Shown here in pieces: positions 43,901-56,054 of a stretch of DNA of 64,000 nt. Positions within the stretch are counted from its first letter, which is position 1; each line of letters starts with the position of its first letter. A program made the translations under genes and the position numbers. Under the pieces are notes generated by a model. The model saw only the letters and a list, made by a program, of their open reading frames with translations, made no database searches and was not told the DNA's origin. The stretch covers positions 33,427,516 through 33,491,515 of the forward strand of contig NC_057766.1 in assembly GCF_010389155.1 (NCBI RefSeq), written 5' to 3'. The DNA is from Erigeron canadensis (lineage: Eukaryota; Streptophyta; Magnoliopsida; Asterales; Asteraceae).

Positions 43901-45879
43901 CTTTTTTCAAATCCGTTGACCGTGTACTAGAGCAAACCCTACGGGCCACAGAAATGACAATGGTCTTCTTGCTAGGGTACTGCCAGAGAGCCCAATGCGA
44001 AAAGCTGCCTACAAGTTTCACCCATAAGTTAACAGCTGCAAGAAGGAACTTGGCTCTTTTTCAGCACCATGATGGTGTGACCGGCACAGCTAAAGATCAT
44101 GTGGTTCAAGACTACGGAATGCGTATGCATACTTCTTTACAAGACCTGCAAATTTTTATGTCCAAAGCTATTGAGGTACTGCTAGGTATCCATCATGATA
44201 AAAATGATCAGAACCCATCACAGTTTGAGCCAGCACAGGTACGATCTAAATATGATGCGCAACCAGTGCACCATCCGGTTAGTGCCAATCAGGGAACCGT
44301 GCAATCAGTGGTCTTATTTAATTCTCTTGAGCAAACAAGAAACGAGATTGTGATGTTCATAGTCGAGAGGCCTGATGTAACTATTCTAGACTCTAACTGG
44401 ACATGTGTTAAAAGCCAAATTTCTCCCGAATTGCAGCATAACAAAATGAAGCTGTTCACTGGAAGACATAGAGTATTCTGGAAAGCTTCAGTTCCTGCCA
44501 TGGGTTTGCAGACATATTATATTGCTAATGGTTTTGTGGGATGCGAGAAGGCCAAACCAGCCAAGTTGAAAATTATCTCAACTGCTAGCACCTTATCATG
44601 TCTTGCTCCATATAGTTGCTCAAAAGTGGAAGGTGATTCAGTCCAGATCAGAAATTGGCATCATGCTCTTACCTTTAGTGCCACATATGGTTTATTGCAG
44701 AAGGTGACTCAAACAAAAGGTGGGTCTCAAAATGTTATCGATGAAGAGTTGGCTATGTACAATAGTCCTGAAAGCGGGGCCTACCTTTTTAAGCCAGGTG
44801 GCGATGCAACACCAATCACCCAATCTGGCAGTGATATGGTAATTTCTGAGGGATTTCTGATGCAGGAAGTCTTCACCATGCCAAAAACAGGCTGGACCAA
44901 AACACCCGTTTCTCACAGCACACGCATGTACAACTGTGAGGGCTCAATGCAGGAGCTTTTGATTGAGAAAGAGTATCATGTGGAGCTTATCGGGGGTGAA
45001 TTCAATGATCAAGAATTGGTTGTTAGATATAAGACGGATATAGATAACAAGAGGATTTTTTATTCGGATTTGAACGGCTTTCAGATGAGTCGTAGAGAAA
45101 CGTATGATAAGATTCCTCTACAGGGAAATTACTACCCGATGCCATCGCTTGCCTTCATCCAAGAGTCTAAAGGGCAGCGATTTTCTGTACACACCAGGCA
45201 GTCATTGGGTGTCGCTAGCCCTAAAAATGGACAGTTTGAGATCATGCTTGATCGTCGGTTGTCACGAGATGACGGTCGTGGTCTTGGCCAAGGAGTAACA
45301 GATAACCGTCCAATGAACGTAGTTTTCCATCTCACTTTTGAATCAAACATATCATCAGTTCATGATCCCATTACACACTCTGGGACCATAAGTCCATCTC
45401 TTTTCTCTCATCGTGTTGGAGCCCACTTGAACCATCCATTGCATGCATATATTGCTAAAAAACCACAAGAAATATCGGTTCAACCTCCCCCGAGGTCTTT
45501 CTCGCCCTTAACAGCTCCATTGCCCTGTGATTTGCACATTGTAAGCCTTAAGATCCCAAGACCGTTAAAATACACACAGCAGAATGCTGAAGAACCTCGG
45601 TCTGTTTTAATTTTCCAGAGAAGGCACTGGGATTCATCGTACTGTCGAAAAGGAAAGTCAGATTGTTCAAGGATAGATGACAAACCATTGAATCTGTTGA
45701 ACATGTTTCAAGGTCTTGATGTTTTAAATGCAAAAGCTACTTCACTAAACCTTATGCATGATGATACAGAGCTGCTTGGATACAGTGAGCAGTCTGCAGA
45801 TGTTTCTCAAGGACGGGTCCTTATATCCCCTATGGAACTGCAGGCTTACAAGTTCAATTTACGGCCTGTTTCCAGTTAG
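40942..45879 (+). CDS. GMII: Golgi alpha-mannosidase II (GH38), 4 exons, 1163 aa
   Basis: It trims two mannoses from the hybrid N-glycan after GnT I, committing glycoproteins to complex N-glycans in the medial Golgi. Exons: 40942-41508, 42064-42213, 42951-42983, 43138-45879; all junctions are GT/AG and in phase 0. It is a type II membrane protein: a short basic cytosolic tail, a membrane anchor at about residues 45-68, a stem, then the GH38 catalytic domain. Zinc/catalytic signatures are HSHNDPGW (157-164), the nucleophile Asp273 in WAIDPFGYSS, and HHDGVTGT (560-567). Length and sequence match Arabidopsis GMII (1173 aa) nearly end to end. The ATG at 40942 is chosen because MPFS opens the known plant proteins. 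A longer upstream frame from 40846 has no homology. Confidence 0.95.
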
Positions 45880-47640
45880 GCCAACATGGCATTCATTTGC
45901 AATTGATGACCATACAATGAGGAAAGCATGTGACTTTATTGACCGTTGAGCCCAAAGGACACCAAGTGAGCTGATAGATACAAGCAAGCATATTTCTTTT
46001 GGTGACAATGTGGCTTTTCTGAACTTCCCAAAAGATATGGGATTTAGTTGGTTCTGTGGGAAGGTTTGTAAGGTAGTGTTGCATAGGTAAAGTTGTAGCT
46101 CAAGAGATGATAGACAAGATGAGGAACAGATTAATATTAAACTGCTGAGGTTTTGGTTTTTGTTCTCTTTGATTTTGTTTATGTACACGGAAAACAGTTT
46201 GTGTTCTGTATACTTTCTAACATATCAAAAATGATAGTTTATAGTACTGTGTAGATGGTATCTAATTTTTTAAGCTTAGCTGCACGATCCCTTGATTCTT
46301 CTTGCTTTCATATAATTGACTAATACTGAATTTGGTTATGACTTTATATGCAACATTGAGTAAGTTCGTTTCAAATAAATGATATATTCGTCAATTGTTG
46401 AGGTTATACTTTCAAGTTTCAACAAGCAACAAAAGGGGAGATGATGGGAGGTTGTTGACAGACAAATCTTGTGCGTATCAAAGGGGGAAAATATTGTTAC
46501 AATTTCTAAAATGCGCATAGTCACTACTCATGTTGCATCCATATCTTTATTTTGGATGTGAAACATACAACTAATTTGTTTATGTGGTATATCTACTATA
46601 TTTGACAAGCTTAAAGCTCTTAATTTTTTTTAAAAAAAAAGCTATTTTGGAAAAGCTGCGAGCGTTTGACATAGAAAATTATATAAATGACCCATCGTGT
46701 GGCCTTACATTGATGGTTTAGATTTGTGACCGTGCAATGCTTTGGAGCTGGCAGCGAAGCTGTCTTCTGAGTTTTGACATATGTTTTTTTTAACATAACG
46801 CTTGTGGTAATGTTTTTGAGTTGCACACTCGCACTCTAGCAGTAGCATATATACATTTTTCATATAAAGCATTAGTATCTAATTAGGAAATTACATGCTT
46901 TTTTATATTTTATAATGGATATTGGATAAAAAACGATTCAATATGATTTTTTATTGTTATTTTACATAATTTATTAAAAAAGTTCCAACTACACCATCAA
47001 ACACTTAAATATATATCCGAAAAGCTACAAATATAAGCTTTCAGCTACATATAATTAACTCTCACTATACATATCACTTCTTTTTATCATTTTATCACTT
47101 CTTTTTATCATTTTAAGTAGGATGAGTGAATTTACTATCTTTGACTCTCGATTTATAAGTTGTATTTCAATTGAATATGATTAATGCTTGTTATGTGAAA
47201 ATCTTTGGTCAAGTAAATACGAGTATCACTAAAATAGATACATAGTGTAAACATAAATGGTGGCCTAGTTTTAAATCGAAGGATTGATGCCCGAGACCTT
47301 ATCGATACAATCACCCTTTCTATGGCCGCATCCTTTCTTAAACGGAAATACTTTGTTCAAAAGCGTCGCAAAAAAACATGTAAAGTACGAGTATTAACTT
47401 TAAATGAAAATTTGACTAGACATGATAATTTCAAATGCATTTATACTACAGAAATAATGTATCTGGCACATAGAGACGGGGCTGATAATAATAGAGGTTG
47501 GTTACCTCCGAGAATTCAAGTGCCCAGTCCGAGCCAGAAAAAAAATGCACCGGAATACAATTATATAAGCTATAGCACAAGTTTCTTTTTATATATAATT
47601 GAGACATTATAGCCATAACAAAATGATAGTATTAGAAATA
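45880..47640. other. 3' UTR and intergenic DNA
   Basis: The mannosidase 3' UTR probably reaches about 46,200. AGCTTTT/AAAGCT-rich stretches at 46,590-46,670 and 46,985-47,050 look like decayed hAT-type MITE ends. At about 47,087-47,116 TATCACTTCTTTTTATCATT is duplicated in tandem. No gene is seen. Confidence 0.4.
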
Positions 47641-47890
47641 CATATAACCAAGATTCGAGAAGCTCGCTTAGTATTTTTCATAACAAATTGGTTGATTAGC
47701 TCTTTATAGTCTACTCTCTAAAATTTCATTCTCAATATCTATCATTGCCAATACACTAAGTCTTTTTTAGGACATTGTTGATCGTAAATAGGGTTTCAAT
47801 AACTTCAACTTCGAAAAACTCCTTTCGGTGGATGCAATCGTGACTTTAATAGTCAACAATATTCTATGTAATTGTTGCATTCGGGAAATA
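47641..47890 (-). pseudogene. hAT transposase C-terminal remnant (dimerisation domain)
   Basis: On the minus strand, with stops, I read VTIASTERSFSKLKLLKPYL, then RLSVLAMIDIENEI. This is the hallmark of the hAT dimerisation domain in the plant 'TTF-type zinc finger' transposase group (TVASAERSFSKLKLIK...LAMLSIE). Several in-frame stops make it dead. No upstream transposase sequence is found. Confidence 0.7.
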
Positions 47891-48980
47891 ACCAAGCTGT
47901 TACAAAACCTTCAAAAAGTGAAACGGATTTACTTTTATCTTTTAAATTTCATTTAGATATTTAATGATTGACTCGGTTAAGGACCCGTGTTAATACACAT
48001 GTTCCTTTAAATATAATCACTATGTAAATAAGATTTAGGATATGTTTGGCAAGAGCTTTTAAGTAGCTTTTCGTTTTGGATAAAAAGCTCCTATAATATT
48101 AAAAGCTTTATTTGGGTATCATTAGCTTTAGCTTTAATATTGAAACTAAAAACTCTAACTTGAACACTCCTTAAATTAACGTTTCAAAATTAGCTATAGC
48201 GTTTCTTATTGAAAATTATACAGATAACCCTATCATCTTGTAAAATAATAAATAAAAAGGTGTAAAACATAAATTTAAAGGACTTATATGTAATTAATAT
48301 ATAATTATGTTAATATGGATAGTCTAATTTAACTTTCTTTTTAGCTAATTGTAAAAAAGATATTCTATTTTAATAGAAAGTAAGATAAGATTAAAGTAAA
48401 TTGGTACGAACATAACTTTGTATGTATATACATATTTAATACCTAAAATATTGTATATTTACAATTTAGACATTAACTTCTTATTAGAATCAAATATATT
48501 TATATCAATATAATATAATATATTATACTGTTATAATATAATATCCATAGAAAATTTTACCATTTTTGTGCCCCTTCAAAACTGTGCACCGGCCCCCTTC
48601 CGGGACTCCCATGGTTACCTGGATTGAAGAGAGGTTGAATGAAAAGTCAGGACGATTCTATTGCAGTGCTAGGTGAATCCTATGACTTACTTTAGTTTTG
48701 AAAATTTTTCCGAAAATTTAGTGTTAAAATTTCGTTAAATCTACCTTATTTTAATTATAAAATATTTACCTTATTTTGATTATAAATAGCTGGGCCTTGG
48801 GCCCATGACTAATGGGCTTCAGTATCAATCAAAATACTAAACATCTTTCTTCTCGAGTGACTTGTTACCAAAGATATCTTTTGTTTGGGACTTTTTGGTG
48901 GTTATATTACCTGAGATTACAAAACCTCAGCCATTGTTGTCGATCAAATTATTTATTATCGGAAAAAAAGTTCTAAAAAA
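47891..48980. other. Intergenic, AT-rich; possible MITE at about 48,040-48,210
   Basis: TTTGGCAAGAGCTTTTAAGT at 48,048 and AGCTTTT repeats resemble hAT-type MITE ends, but I could not pair clear terminal repeats. The UMP1 promoter and 5' UTR should lie at 48,700-48,980. Confidence 0.35.
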
Positions 48981-50911
48981 ATGGAAGTAGGAGGAAAGAA
49001 AATGGAACACGAGATCGGAGGGCTAAAAAACGATGCACTTCGTTTCGGACTGCAAGGCGTCAAGAGTGACATCGTTGGATCTCATCCTCTTGAGTCCGCC
49101 TTCCAATCGGTATCCCCATCCCATCCGTCTATACATATAATCCTCCTGTATCTATATAATTGATTTTTCTTTAAATTAATTCAGGATTTGTTTTTTAATT
49201 TAATTTATTAGGCGGTTGTGAGAGAAGAGCAGATGAAAAGGAAAATCCTTGCAAACACATATGGTTCAGCTTTCCCTTTACGCCAGGAGCTTGACCGAAA
49301 AATACTTTCTAGGTATTTTTTTTTTCCCAATAAATTTTTAATTTTTAATATATGTGGTTCTTTCTTGAAGCTAGGGTTTTGCTTATTTTGAGTTTTTTTT
49401 TTTTTTTTAAAATTTAAATTGATTTAAAAAATTCAATATCAGAAGGCTTGTAGTTCAGTGTGTAGCTATTTGGTGAAAAAGGTTGGTCCTTTAGAGTGTG
49501 GCAGTAATCGTATATTTATTTTCATGTCAGTTATGTTGTTGCGAACGTATGTTGGTATCTGTGAAATTTGTTGCGGGCTTTGTGGGGCAGATTTTATCAT
49601 ATGGCAAGTGATTAAACCTAATAGTTAGTCTCCTTTTTGGACGTGTTTCGTTCAAAAATGTCTAAGACATTTGGAGATAGAGATTGTGTTTATTAAATTG
49701 GATCTTGATTGCCCATAAAGTTAGTTGTTAGTTGTTCTAGCTCTTTTTATTATTATTATTATTGTTTTAGAAGCTGTTTAGATTTAATATAGAATCCTTT
49801 TGATAATCCTGAGTTGCTATTGATGATTTGTCATATCAAGCTTGGACCTTTGAAATTTTGAATGTGTGATAATTTGGACTACAGAGTGAGTACTTGTTGT
49901 GAAGAGTCGAGAGGTTGTTAAGAGCGTTATAGTCTCCACAAGATTGACATAAGGGAAGTCACCAAAAAAATTTAGAGTGAGCGAGTGAATGCACAAACAG
50001 ATGTATGTTTAATGCTTTAATGATCGTATTTATGTCTAGGAACTGTAAGGCTTTCATGGATACCCCTAAGATAACTAGTTTGGAATTAGAACATTTGTTG
50101 GCTTAATATGGTTGCTGCTTTAGATTAAAATTATGAATTTTGGTAAGGCAGTTTGATAATGATTTGATTTCAATGTTGAAATTGCTTAAAGAAAACATGG
50201 GTTAATGATAATACCATTAACATGACGGGATTATCTGTAAATAGTTATGTGTTATCGCCTATCCCTCCAATGCGTTATGTGTATCACTGTTTGGTGACAC
50301 GAAGACTGTAAAACTTTTCACAACTTGTTAAATTTGTGAAAATAGAGCTTAAGTTTGCATATCACCTGAACTCCTGAAGTGATCAGGCCTTCTATGGAAG
50401 AAGTTGGGTTGGATATCTGAGTTTTGAAGTATGCCTCGCCTATATTTCATTAGCTAAAGTTTGTTTGATCATCTTGCAGTCATTTCTTCTCATCTTGAAT
50501 ATTCAACTTGTTTAATAAATTTAGTCAAGTTTCCTTGTTAGATAGCAGCTTTTGCAAGTGTATTTTGTTTTCATGAATTATATATTGTGGTGTTCCTTAC
50601 AATTTTTAATGCTTTTAGATTTCAAAGGCCTCCAGGGCTTATCCCATCCTCCATGCTTGGATTAGAATCTTTGACAGGAGCTTTGGAAGATTTTGGAGTT
50701 GAAGATTACCTCCAAGGTAACAGAGCATAACACGAAGTAGAATTATTTTTCCAATTTTTTGGTCCGTGTTGGCTTTACTGGGTTTTGACTTTATGTTGAT
50801 GGTTATGTAGGAGTTCATGACACTGAAACAATGCGGGCACCAGACATGCATCATGGAATGGAAGTTCGTGTTGGGCTCTCAAAAGGACCAGTTCATCCCA
50901 GTTTCATGTGA
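48981..50911 (+). CDS. UMP1: Proteasome maturation factor UMP1, 4 exons, 142 aa
   Basis: UMP1 is the chaperone that guides half-proteasomes to dimerise into the 20S core and is then its first substrate. Exons: 48981-49109, 49212-49312, 50619-50716, 50811-50911. The junctions are GT/AG with consistent phases (0, 2, 1). The N-terminus has GLKNDALRFGLQGVKSDIVG and HPLE, the centre has NTYGSAFPLR and RFQRPPGLIPSSMLGLE, and the C-terminus ends HHGMEVRVGLSKGP...SFM. These are the conserved blocks of plant UMP1 (about 141 aa in Arabidopsis). It converges with the BARD1-like gene to the right; stop codons are about 870 bp apart. I see no damage. Confidence 0.93.
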
Positions 50912-51779
50912 GGCAGTGGAGAGTATGTGTATGCATAATGTTCTGCCTCATCTTTGAATTTCTACCTTGTAGTCATTTGTGGTTTGACTTTGAAAATGAA
51001 CCTTAGTACTGGCATATCTTCGTTGTGATCTTTACCGTTATTAGATGCATGGCAAACATGTTTTCAGTTTTAATGTGTTATTTATCTGTACTGCCCTATC
51101 ACAAATACCGTTTCATATGGAAGGAGAATTCTATTGTTGACATGTAATCTAATGAATCAGGTATATTGGCTTTCAAATCGTTGCGTGTCATAATCATTTG
51201 TGCATTTTCATCTTGTCTTTTTTTATCAATAACATTAAAAACGTCCAAAGTGTAATTTTCAAACCCGTGTATGCACCCTACATTATAAAATCTGGTAATT
51301 AACTGCATATTCTTGTGCCTCCTACATTTGGGAACGAGGCTCGAATGCTGTTAAGATGAAACCTATTTTACTTTTACTTGTATTTTAAGGGTTTTTCTAT
51401 ATCGCCAACAAAAATAATTTCAACTTTTATCTGAACAATCATAATCTTAAGTTGTCACTTTTAAGTCCATAAGGGTGAAATACCTTTTTACCCCCCAAAA
51501 AAGACCAAAACAATATATTTCACTGACGTGACTTTACACTAAACTCACAAAACATACTGATAAAATTTATCATTCTTTTCCAGTCATGCTTCATTTTATA
51601 ACCGATCACAAGATTAAGAAGCCCAACCTTGTCCACAAGACAAAACATCTAACAAAAGCTCCCTTAGCTTGCTCATAAATTGTATCTATTGTCTTCAAGA
51701 AAAGGTAAGAAAAAGACGCTTCCCAAAAAATGATACAACATACATTCCAGGCACCTTAAGACTGAGTTATTGTCACTTG
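50912..51779. other. Convergent intergenic region with two 3' UTRs
   Basis: UMP1 ends at 50,911 and the minus-strand BARD1-like gene ends at 51,780. The short ORFs here show no homology that I recognise. Confidence 0.5.
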
Positions 51780-54097
51780 TCAGGCCCTTGATGTAAAAGG
51801 CAGTAAACTACAAGCAGCAACTGATTCTAAAATCCAAGTATGCGCAACGACATGAGCCGCATATTCTTGAGCTATATCCTGTGCTGAAGCTAATCTTTGA
51901 GATTTAGTGGTTTCTTTGTCTTGAAACAAAGAACAATCTGAAGTGTCAGCATTGTAAATGACCAAAGTTACTTGATTCACTTTCACACCTGTAGATGCAT
52001 AACTAAGTGATGACAGTAGTTGCTCCTTGGTCTTGCTAACTATGCCCCCAGCAGTTGTAATCAAAATTGTAAAATCAGACTTATAAGCTTCTACAAAATC
52101 TCCTACAAAGTAAAACTTCATGTTGTTGAAAAGTTTTGGAACCTGCACATATAAATTAACAAAAGTAAATATGTACAAAAAATTTATTGAGCATCAAATT
52201 ATGTAGAAGGGGAAATATTGGTCTTACATTATTTTTGAGTCTTAGCCTCCCTGCTTTGGGACCGCCAGAACAGCCATAGTTATCTAGCTGAACTTCATAC
52301 GGTTCTTCTTTCACAGGATGTCCTGCTTCCCTGCAAGCATTTACCCCTGAAAACGAAAGATGACACTTTCTTGGTCAATCAAAAACCCCAACATTAACTG
52401 CTAAGAATAAAAAGCCTTACATTGCATATTAACAATCCATTTGCCATTCAAAATGGCCATCAGAACTTTCAATGTTCTTATGCAAGCACCATTTGAATCT
52501 GTAGCAGCAATGACATGGGTGACATTATCTCTCCAGTACTTTGATACTACTGCCCCATTACTACTTGCAAGTTCAACAAGAGATAACTGCACTCTCAAAG
52601 TTATAGATTATAAAGGAAGCATGAACATATGACAAGATTGTTGCCGATAATATATAATTTTTTGTACCAACCTTCTCATCTGAGGAAAGATCTGAACCAC
52701 AAAACACCAAATCGTTGCCAGCATCCAACAATGTTGTGCGGGAACTCAAATTCTTATTAGATTTTCTAAAATAAAAAATTAAATTCAGTTTTCTTAATTT
52801 CTTATGAAATGTGGATACTAGATATTTGACAGCTCATACTTGCTCTTAATGCGTTGCTTCCGGGGTTTTGAAATTACTTCTGTTGGAAATTTGCACGATG
52901 TATGGATTGGACACAGTATCAAATAGTCATCCTAGAAAGGCACACAATTAGAAAACTCGAACAAAATTATAACAATAATCCAAACTTGCATGAATCGTTG
53001 CTTACACTATCCCATCTGCAAATGTCCAATGCACATGGCACATGGTATGTTTTTGTGCAAGTTTCCATGTAGCAACCAAGACCAGCTCCGTTTTTAGTAC
53101 ACCGGCTACATTTTAGCCTGTTAGCCCTTCTCACTTCTGATTCTAAGTTCTGGATAAGTCCATCCTTGAAAAAAATTCGAGGAGTCCTGTAATATATATA
53201 TATATACCTTTTAATATTCCCATTACAAAGATTTCTTATAAAGATTGTGTGAGCAGAAATTTGTCAATTTAATCTCTATTCTTTACTCAAATAATGTGCA
53301 ATAATTAAGCTTCAATACATACCAGTTACGACACCTTTCATGAACATGTATAACCTTGGAGAAGTTGGCCACATTGCCCGCCACTTCCTTCCCTTGGGCA
53401 TATGCTAACATTGGTCCACTTGCCTACACAATTCATAAAGCAAACAATGAAAGTTTTTGATTCTCTTTAACAAAAGCCTTATTAGGTAATCTAAACATCT
53501 GATCACAATCAAGAACATCACTCAATAAGTGCTAGAAAGTTTGATGTTAGAACTCACCTCAGTCTTCTCCGAAGAACGGCAAAAGGCACATGGACTCATT
53601 TTCAAATCCAACTTGCTCAAAATGACAGATGGGTTCTTACAAGATTTTTTTTTTTCAAAAGTGGTATCAGAATTACCGCTGGCGGTAGCTACATCTCCGG
53701 AGGCCAAATCATTGGTATCATGTGATCGATCATCAGTTTTCTTTTGCCTTTTGGCTTCAAAACTTTTAGCTCCAGATGCCCTTCTACTATTTGACTCCAG
53801 ATTTCCCACATAGCGACCAATTTCACCACGTTTCTTTGGCGAAGTATATTTTACTTGATTCTGAAATGATGACCATGTAACTCTTACTACATAAAATTAT
53901 TATGACAAGTGTAGAGATACATCATACAGTAATTCACCAGAACAACACCAAATATGTCCAAGACCAATACTGTGAATAATTACTTTACGGAAAGGAAAAA
54001 ACTGAGGCAGCTGAAATGTAACATAAACTTTAAAAATATGAAACTATTTTCTCACCTTACGCCTTCTGTTTGGATCACTGCAATTGCTATCTGCCAT
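51780..54097 (-). CDS. RING-less BARD1-like protein (ePHD + two BRCT), 9 exons, 486 aa
   Basis: Coding exons: 54097-54056, 53860-53558, 53423-53323, 53186-53006, 52931-52840, 52765-52672, 52586-52421, 52346-52228, 52142-51780. Every junction is GT/AG and phases match exons 5-13 of the paralog at 57311-61360, with no stop. It keeps a basic stretch (KRQKK), the ePHD zinc ligands (CAFC at 105-108, HVHERC, KCSRC, YHVPC, CPIH), BRCT1 (THVIAATDSNGAC) and BRCT2 ending HTWILESVAACSLLPF. The RING exons are missing, and a stop lies 10 codons before the ATG at 54097, so the protein should start there or be untranslated. BARD1 binds BRCA1 through its RING; this paralog could bind chromatin or phosphopeptides but not act as a ligase. 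Expression is unknown. Confidence 0.8.
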
Positions 54098-54391
54098 ATC
54101 TTTGCTATCACTAGAAATGAAGAGCTAAGCAGTTCCAACTAATTCACAAACTCGTGTACAGATTTACCTCTGTAACACAATTGAAAAGGATAACAACTTA
54201 GTAAAGCTGTGCCGAAAGGAAGCCCTAAATATACCACCGAGAAACATTAAATATTTCGATGCAAATACAATACAGCTACAGTCAGCTGGTTTAAGTAATC
54301 TTACAATCACTTTACGATCATGCCATTAACACACAGAAAAAAAACTACCTTTTCTATAATGCTTATATTTTTCCTTGTCATAATAGATATA
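54098..54391. other. Upstream region of the RING-less gene
   Basis: On the minus strand an acceptor-like TGTTACAG followed by AGGTAAATCTG (about 54,160-54,180) resembles the start of exon 4 of the paralog (AGGTTAAATCTG at 60,307). The rest of that exon is not recognisable. No RING sequence is seen up to 57,300. Confidence 0.45.
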
Positions 54392-54581
54392 GGGGATGCT
54401 TGGATTAGCTAAATCTTTTGGCCTTATTGGCATAATAAAGTGTCAAAAAGTCGATAACATCATTATTCCCTGCTTGTAAGCTTATCAACATGAACTAGCC
54501 GGAATATACGAGCTTATTGGCTATACGAAAATTTCAAAAAACTGATTCATTCTACAAAATAAGCTCATCCAAACACCCCCC
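54392..54581. mobile_element. MITE, hAT-like (about 190 bp)
   Basis: The terminal inverted repeat is GGGGATGCTTGGATTAGCT on the left and AAGCTCATCCAAACACCCCC on the right. A clear target duplication is not visible. Confidence 0.55.
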
Positions 54582-54765
54582 TTTGGCACACATTACTTAC
54601 ATTGACATCAAACGCAATCTACATTCGAAAAACAACTATACCTATCTAAATGAATTCAATCAGAACAAAGAAAAAAAACAGCCCTAATCAGAAAACAAAC
54701 CCTAAATTCTCTTAAATAACAAATTCACCAATTTTCCGAGAAATTTATGCTAATTTAATTTGAAC

Positions 54766-54768
<3 letters not shown>

Positions 54769-54816
<48 letters not shown>
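54769..54816. repeat. Homopolymer run of about 48 A
   Basis: Uninterrupted A on the plus strand (T on the strand of the neighbouring gene). Exact length is unreliable in any sequencing technology. Confidence 0.9.
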
Positions 54817-54817
<1 letters not shown>

Positions 54818-55262
54818 ACCTAAAATGTGCCAACTATATTTCACCTGCTTTTCAATAATAATAATTAACAATAAGTTAACAAATATATGCATATCTAAAA
54901 TAATTAATAAAATACACTGATACTTTGTTAGGGTTTATGGAAACAAATATCGAGTTATTTAATTAATTTGTGGATACATACCTTACCTTTTATATATGGA
55001 ATGGTGATGATGATCCGAGTTTTTTTATCAGTATTATATTATTATTACTATTATTGTAATTAGAAATTATTTAAGTATTCAGCTTTTTATTATTATTGAT
55101 AGACATAGAGACAGTTTGTATTTATTTATATTTTTAATTTTAATAATGATGGACAGAAAAGGAGGGAAAGTATAGGTGGTATGAAAACGGAACGGGAGGT
55201 GAATAGGTGATTGTGACATACAATTTCTTTTCTTTTTAACTTTTTAGTTTTATAGTTGTATA

Positions 55263-55379
55263 CTAGATTATTATCCCGCGAAAAACACAGGTAAATTTTT
55301 AAAAATCGATTTTAGTAAATTAATACAAAATTATATTTATGAAAATAAAATAATTAGTTTAGAAGTTTAATATATTAGA
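55263..55379 (-). mobile_element. Very small non-autonomous Helitron (117 bp)
   Basis: Read on the minus strand it begins TCTAATATATTAAAC after an A (complement of 55380) and ends AATAATCTAG before a T (complement of 55262). A hairpin-like CCTGTGTTTTTCGCGGG lies before the end. The size is small for a Helitron, but both ends and the A/T flanks fit. Confidence 0.6.
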
Positions 55380-55464
55380 TAAAAACCACTTACTAAGTAC
55401 TAAGCTTTTTCCTTTTATTATTATTGATAGACATAAAGACAGTTTGTATTTATTTATATTTTTA

Positions 55465-55737
55465 GGGTGTGTTTGGTTCACGGAATGTTTTTTGATGGAA
55501 TGAAATCTATTGAAGGAATTTAATCTAATGGAATGTTTTTAATTTTTTGAAGATTTAAGGGAAAGACGGAATGAGATTCCTTCCCCCATCCCCATAGAAT
55601 GGAAATTCCATCAAATGAGGGATTTTGACATTCCAACGGAATGATATTCCTTCATTATTGAGCAACCAAACATACTAAGGAATGGAATTCAATTCCAATT
55701 CCATCAAATTTCATCAGAATCTGTGAACCAAACGTGA
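55465..55737. mobile_element. MITE with GTTTGGTTCACGGA-type ends (about 273 bp)
   Basis: The left end GGGTGTGTTTGGTTCACGGA is mirrored by TCTGTGAACCAAACGTGATC on the right. It interrupts the second copy of the local tandem duplication. The interior is rich in GGAATGGAATTCC-like words. Confidence 0.65.
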
Positions 55738-56054
55738 TCTGATGGACTGAAAAGGAGGGAAAGTATAGGCGGTATGAAAACGGAACGGGAGGTGAATAGG
55801 TGATTGTGACATACAATTTCTTTTCTTTTTAACTTTTTAGTATTATAGTTGTATATATTTTAAAGTGCATTTGGTTTCTAAACCCAAAACACACAATAAG
55901 CGGTGGATAATTATCCATAACACCTAGATGTATTTGGATTGAAATCAATCTGATACTTTTAATAAACTAACATGATAACCGACATCTTTTTTATTTTAAA
56001 GTGTATTTGGTAATTTTTAAATGATATTTTGTTTTCTTCTCAAGGGTGAAGTTA

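Larger units (their letters stand above)
55083..55860. repeat. Tandem duplication of about 210 bp, each copy hit by another element
   Basis: The segment from TTTTATTATTATTGATAGAC to TTTTTAACTTTTTAG...GTTGTATA occurs at about 55,086-55,262 and again at about 55,414-55,853. The second copy is split by a MITE at 55,465-55,737. A small Helitron sits at the junction after the first copy. Identity outside the inserts is high (GGAAAGTATAGGTGGTATGA versus GGAAAGTATAGGCGGTATGA). Confidence 0.75.
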
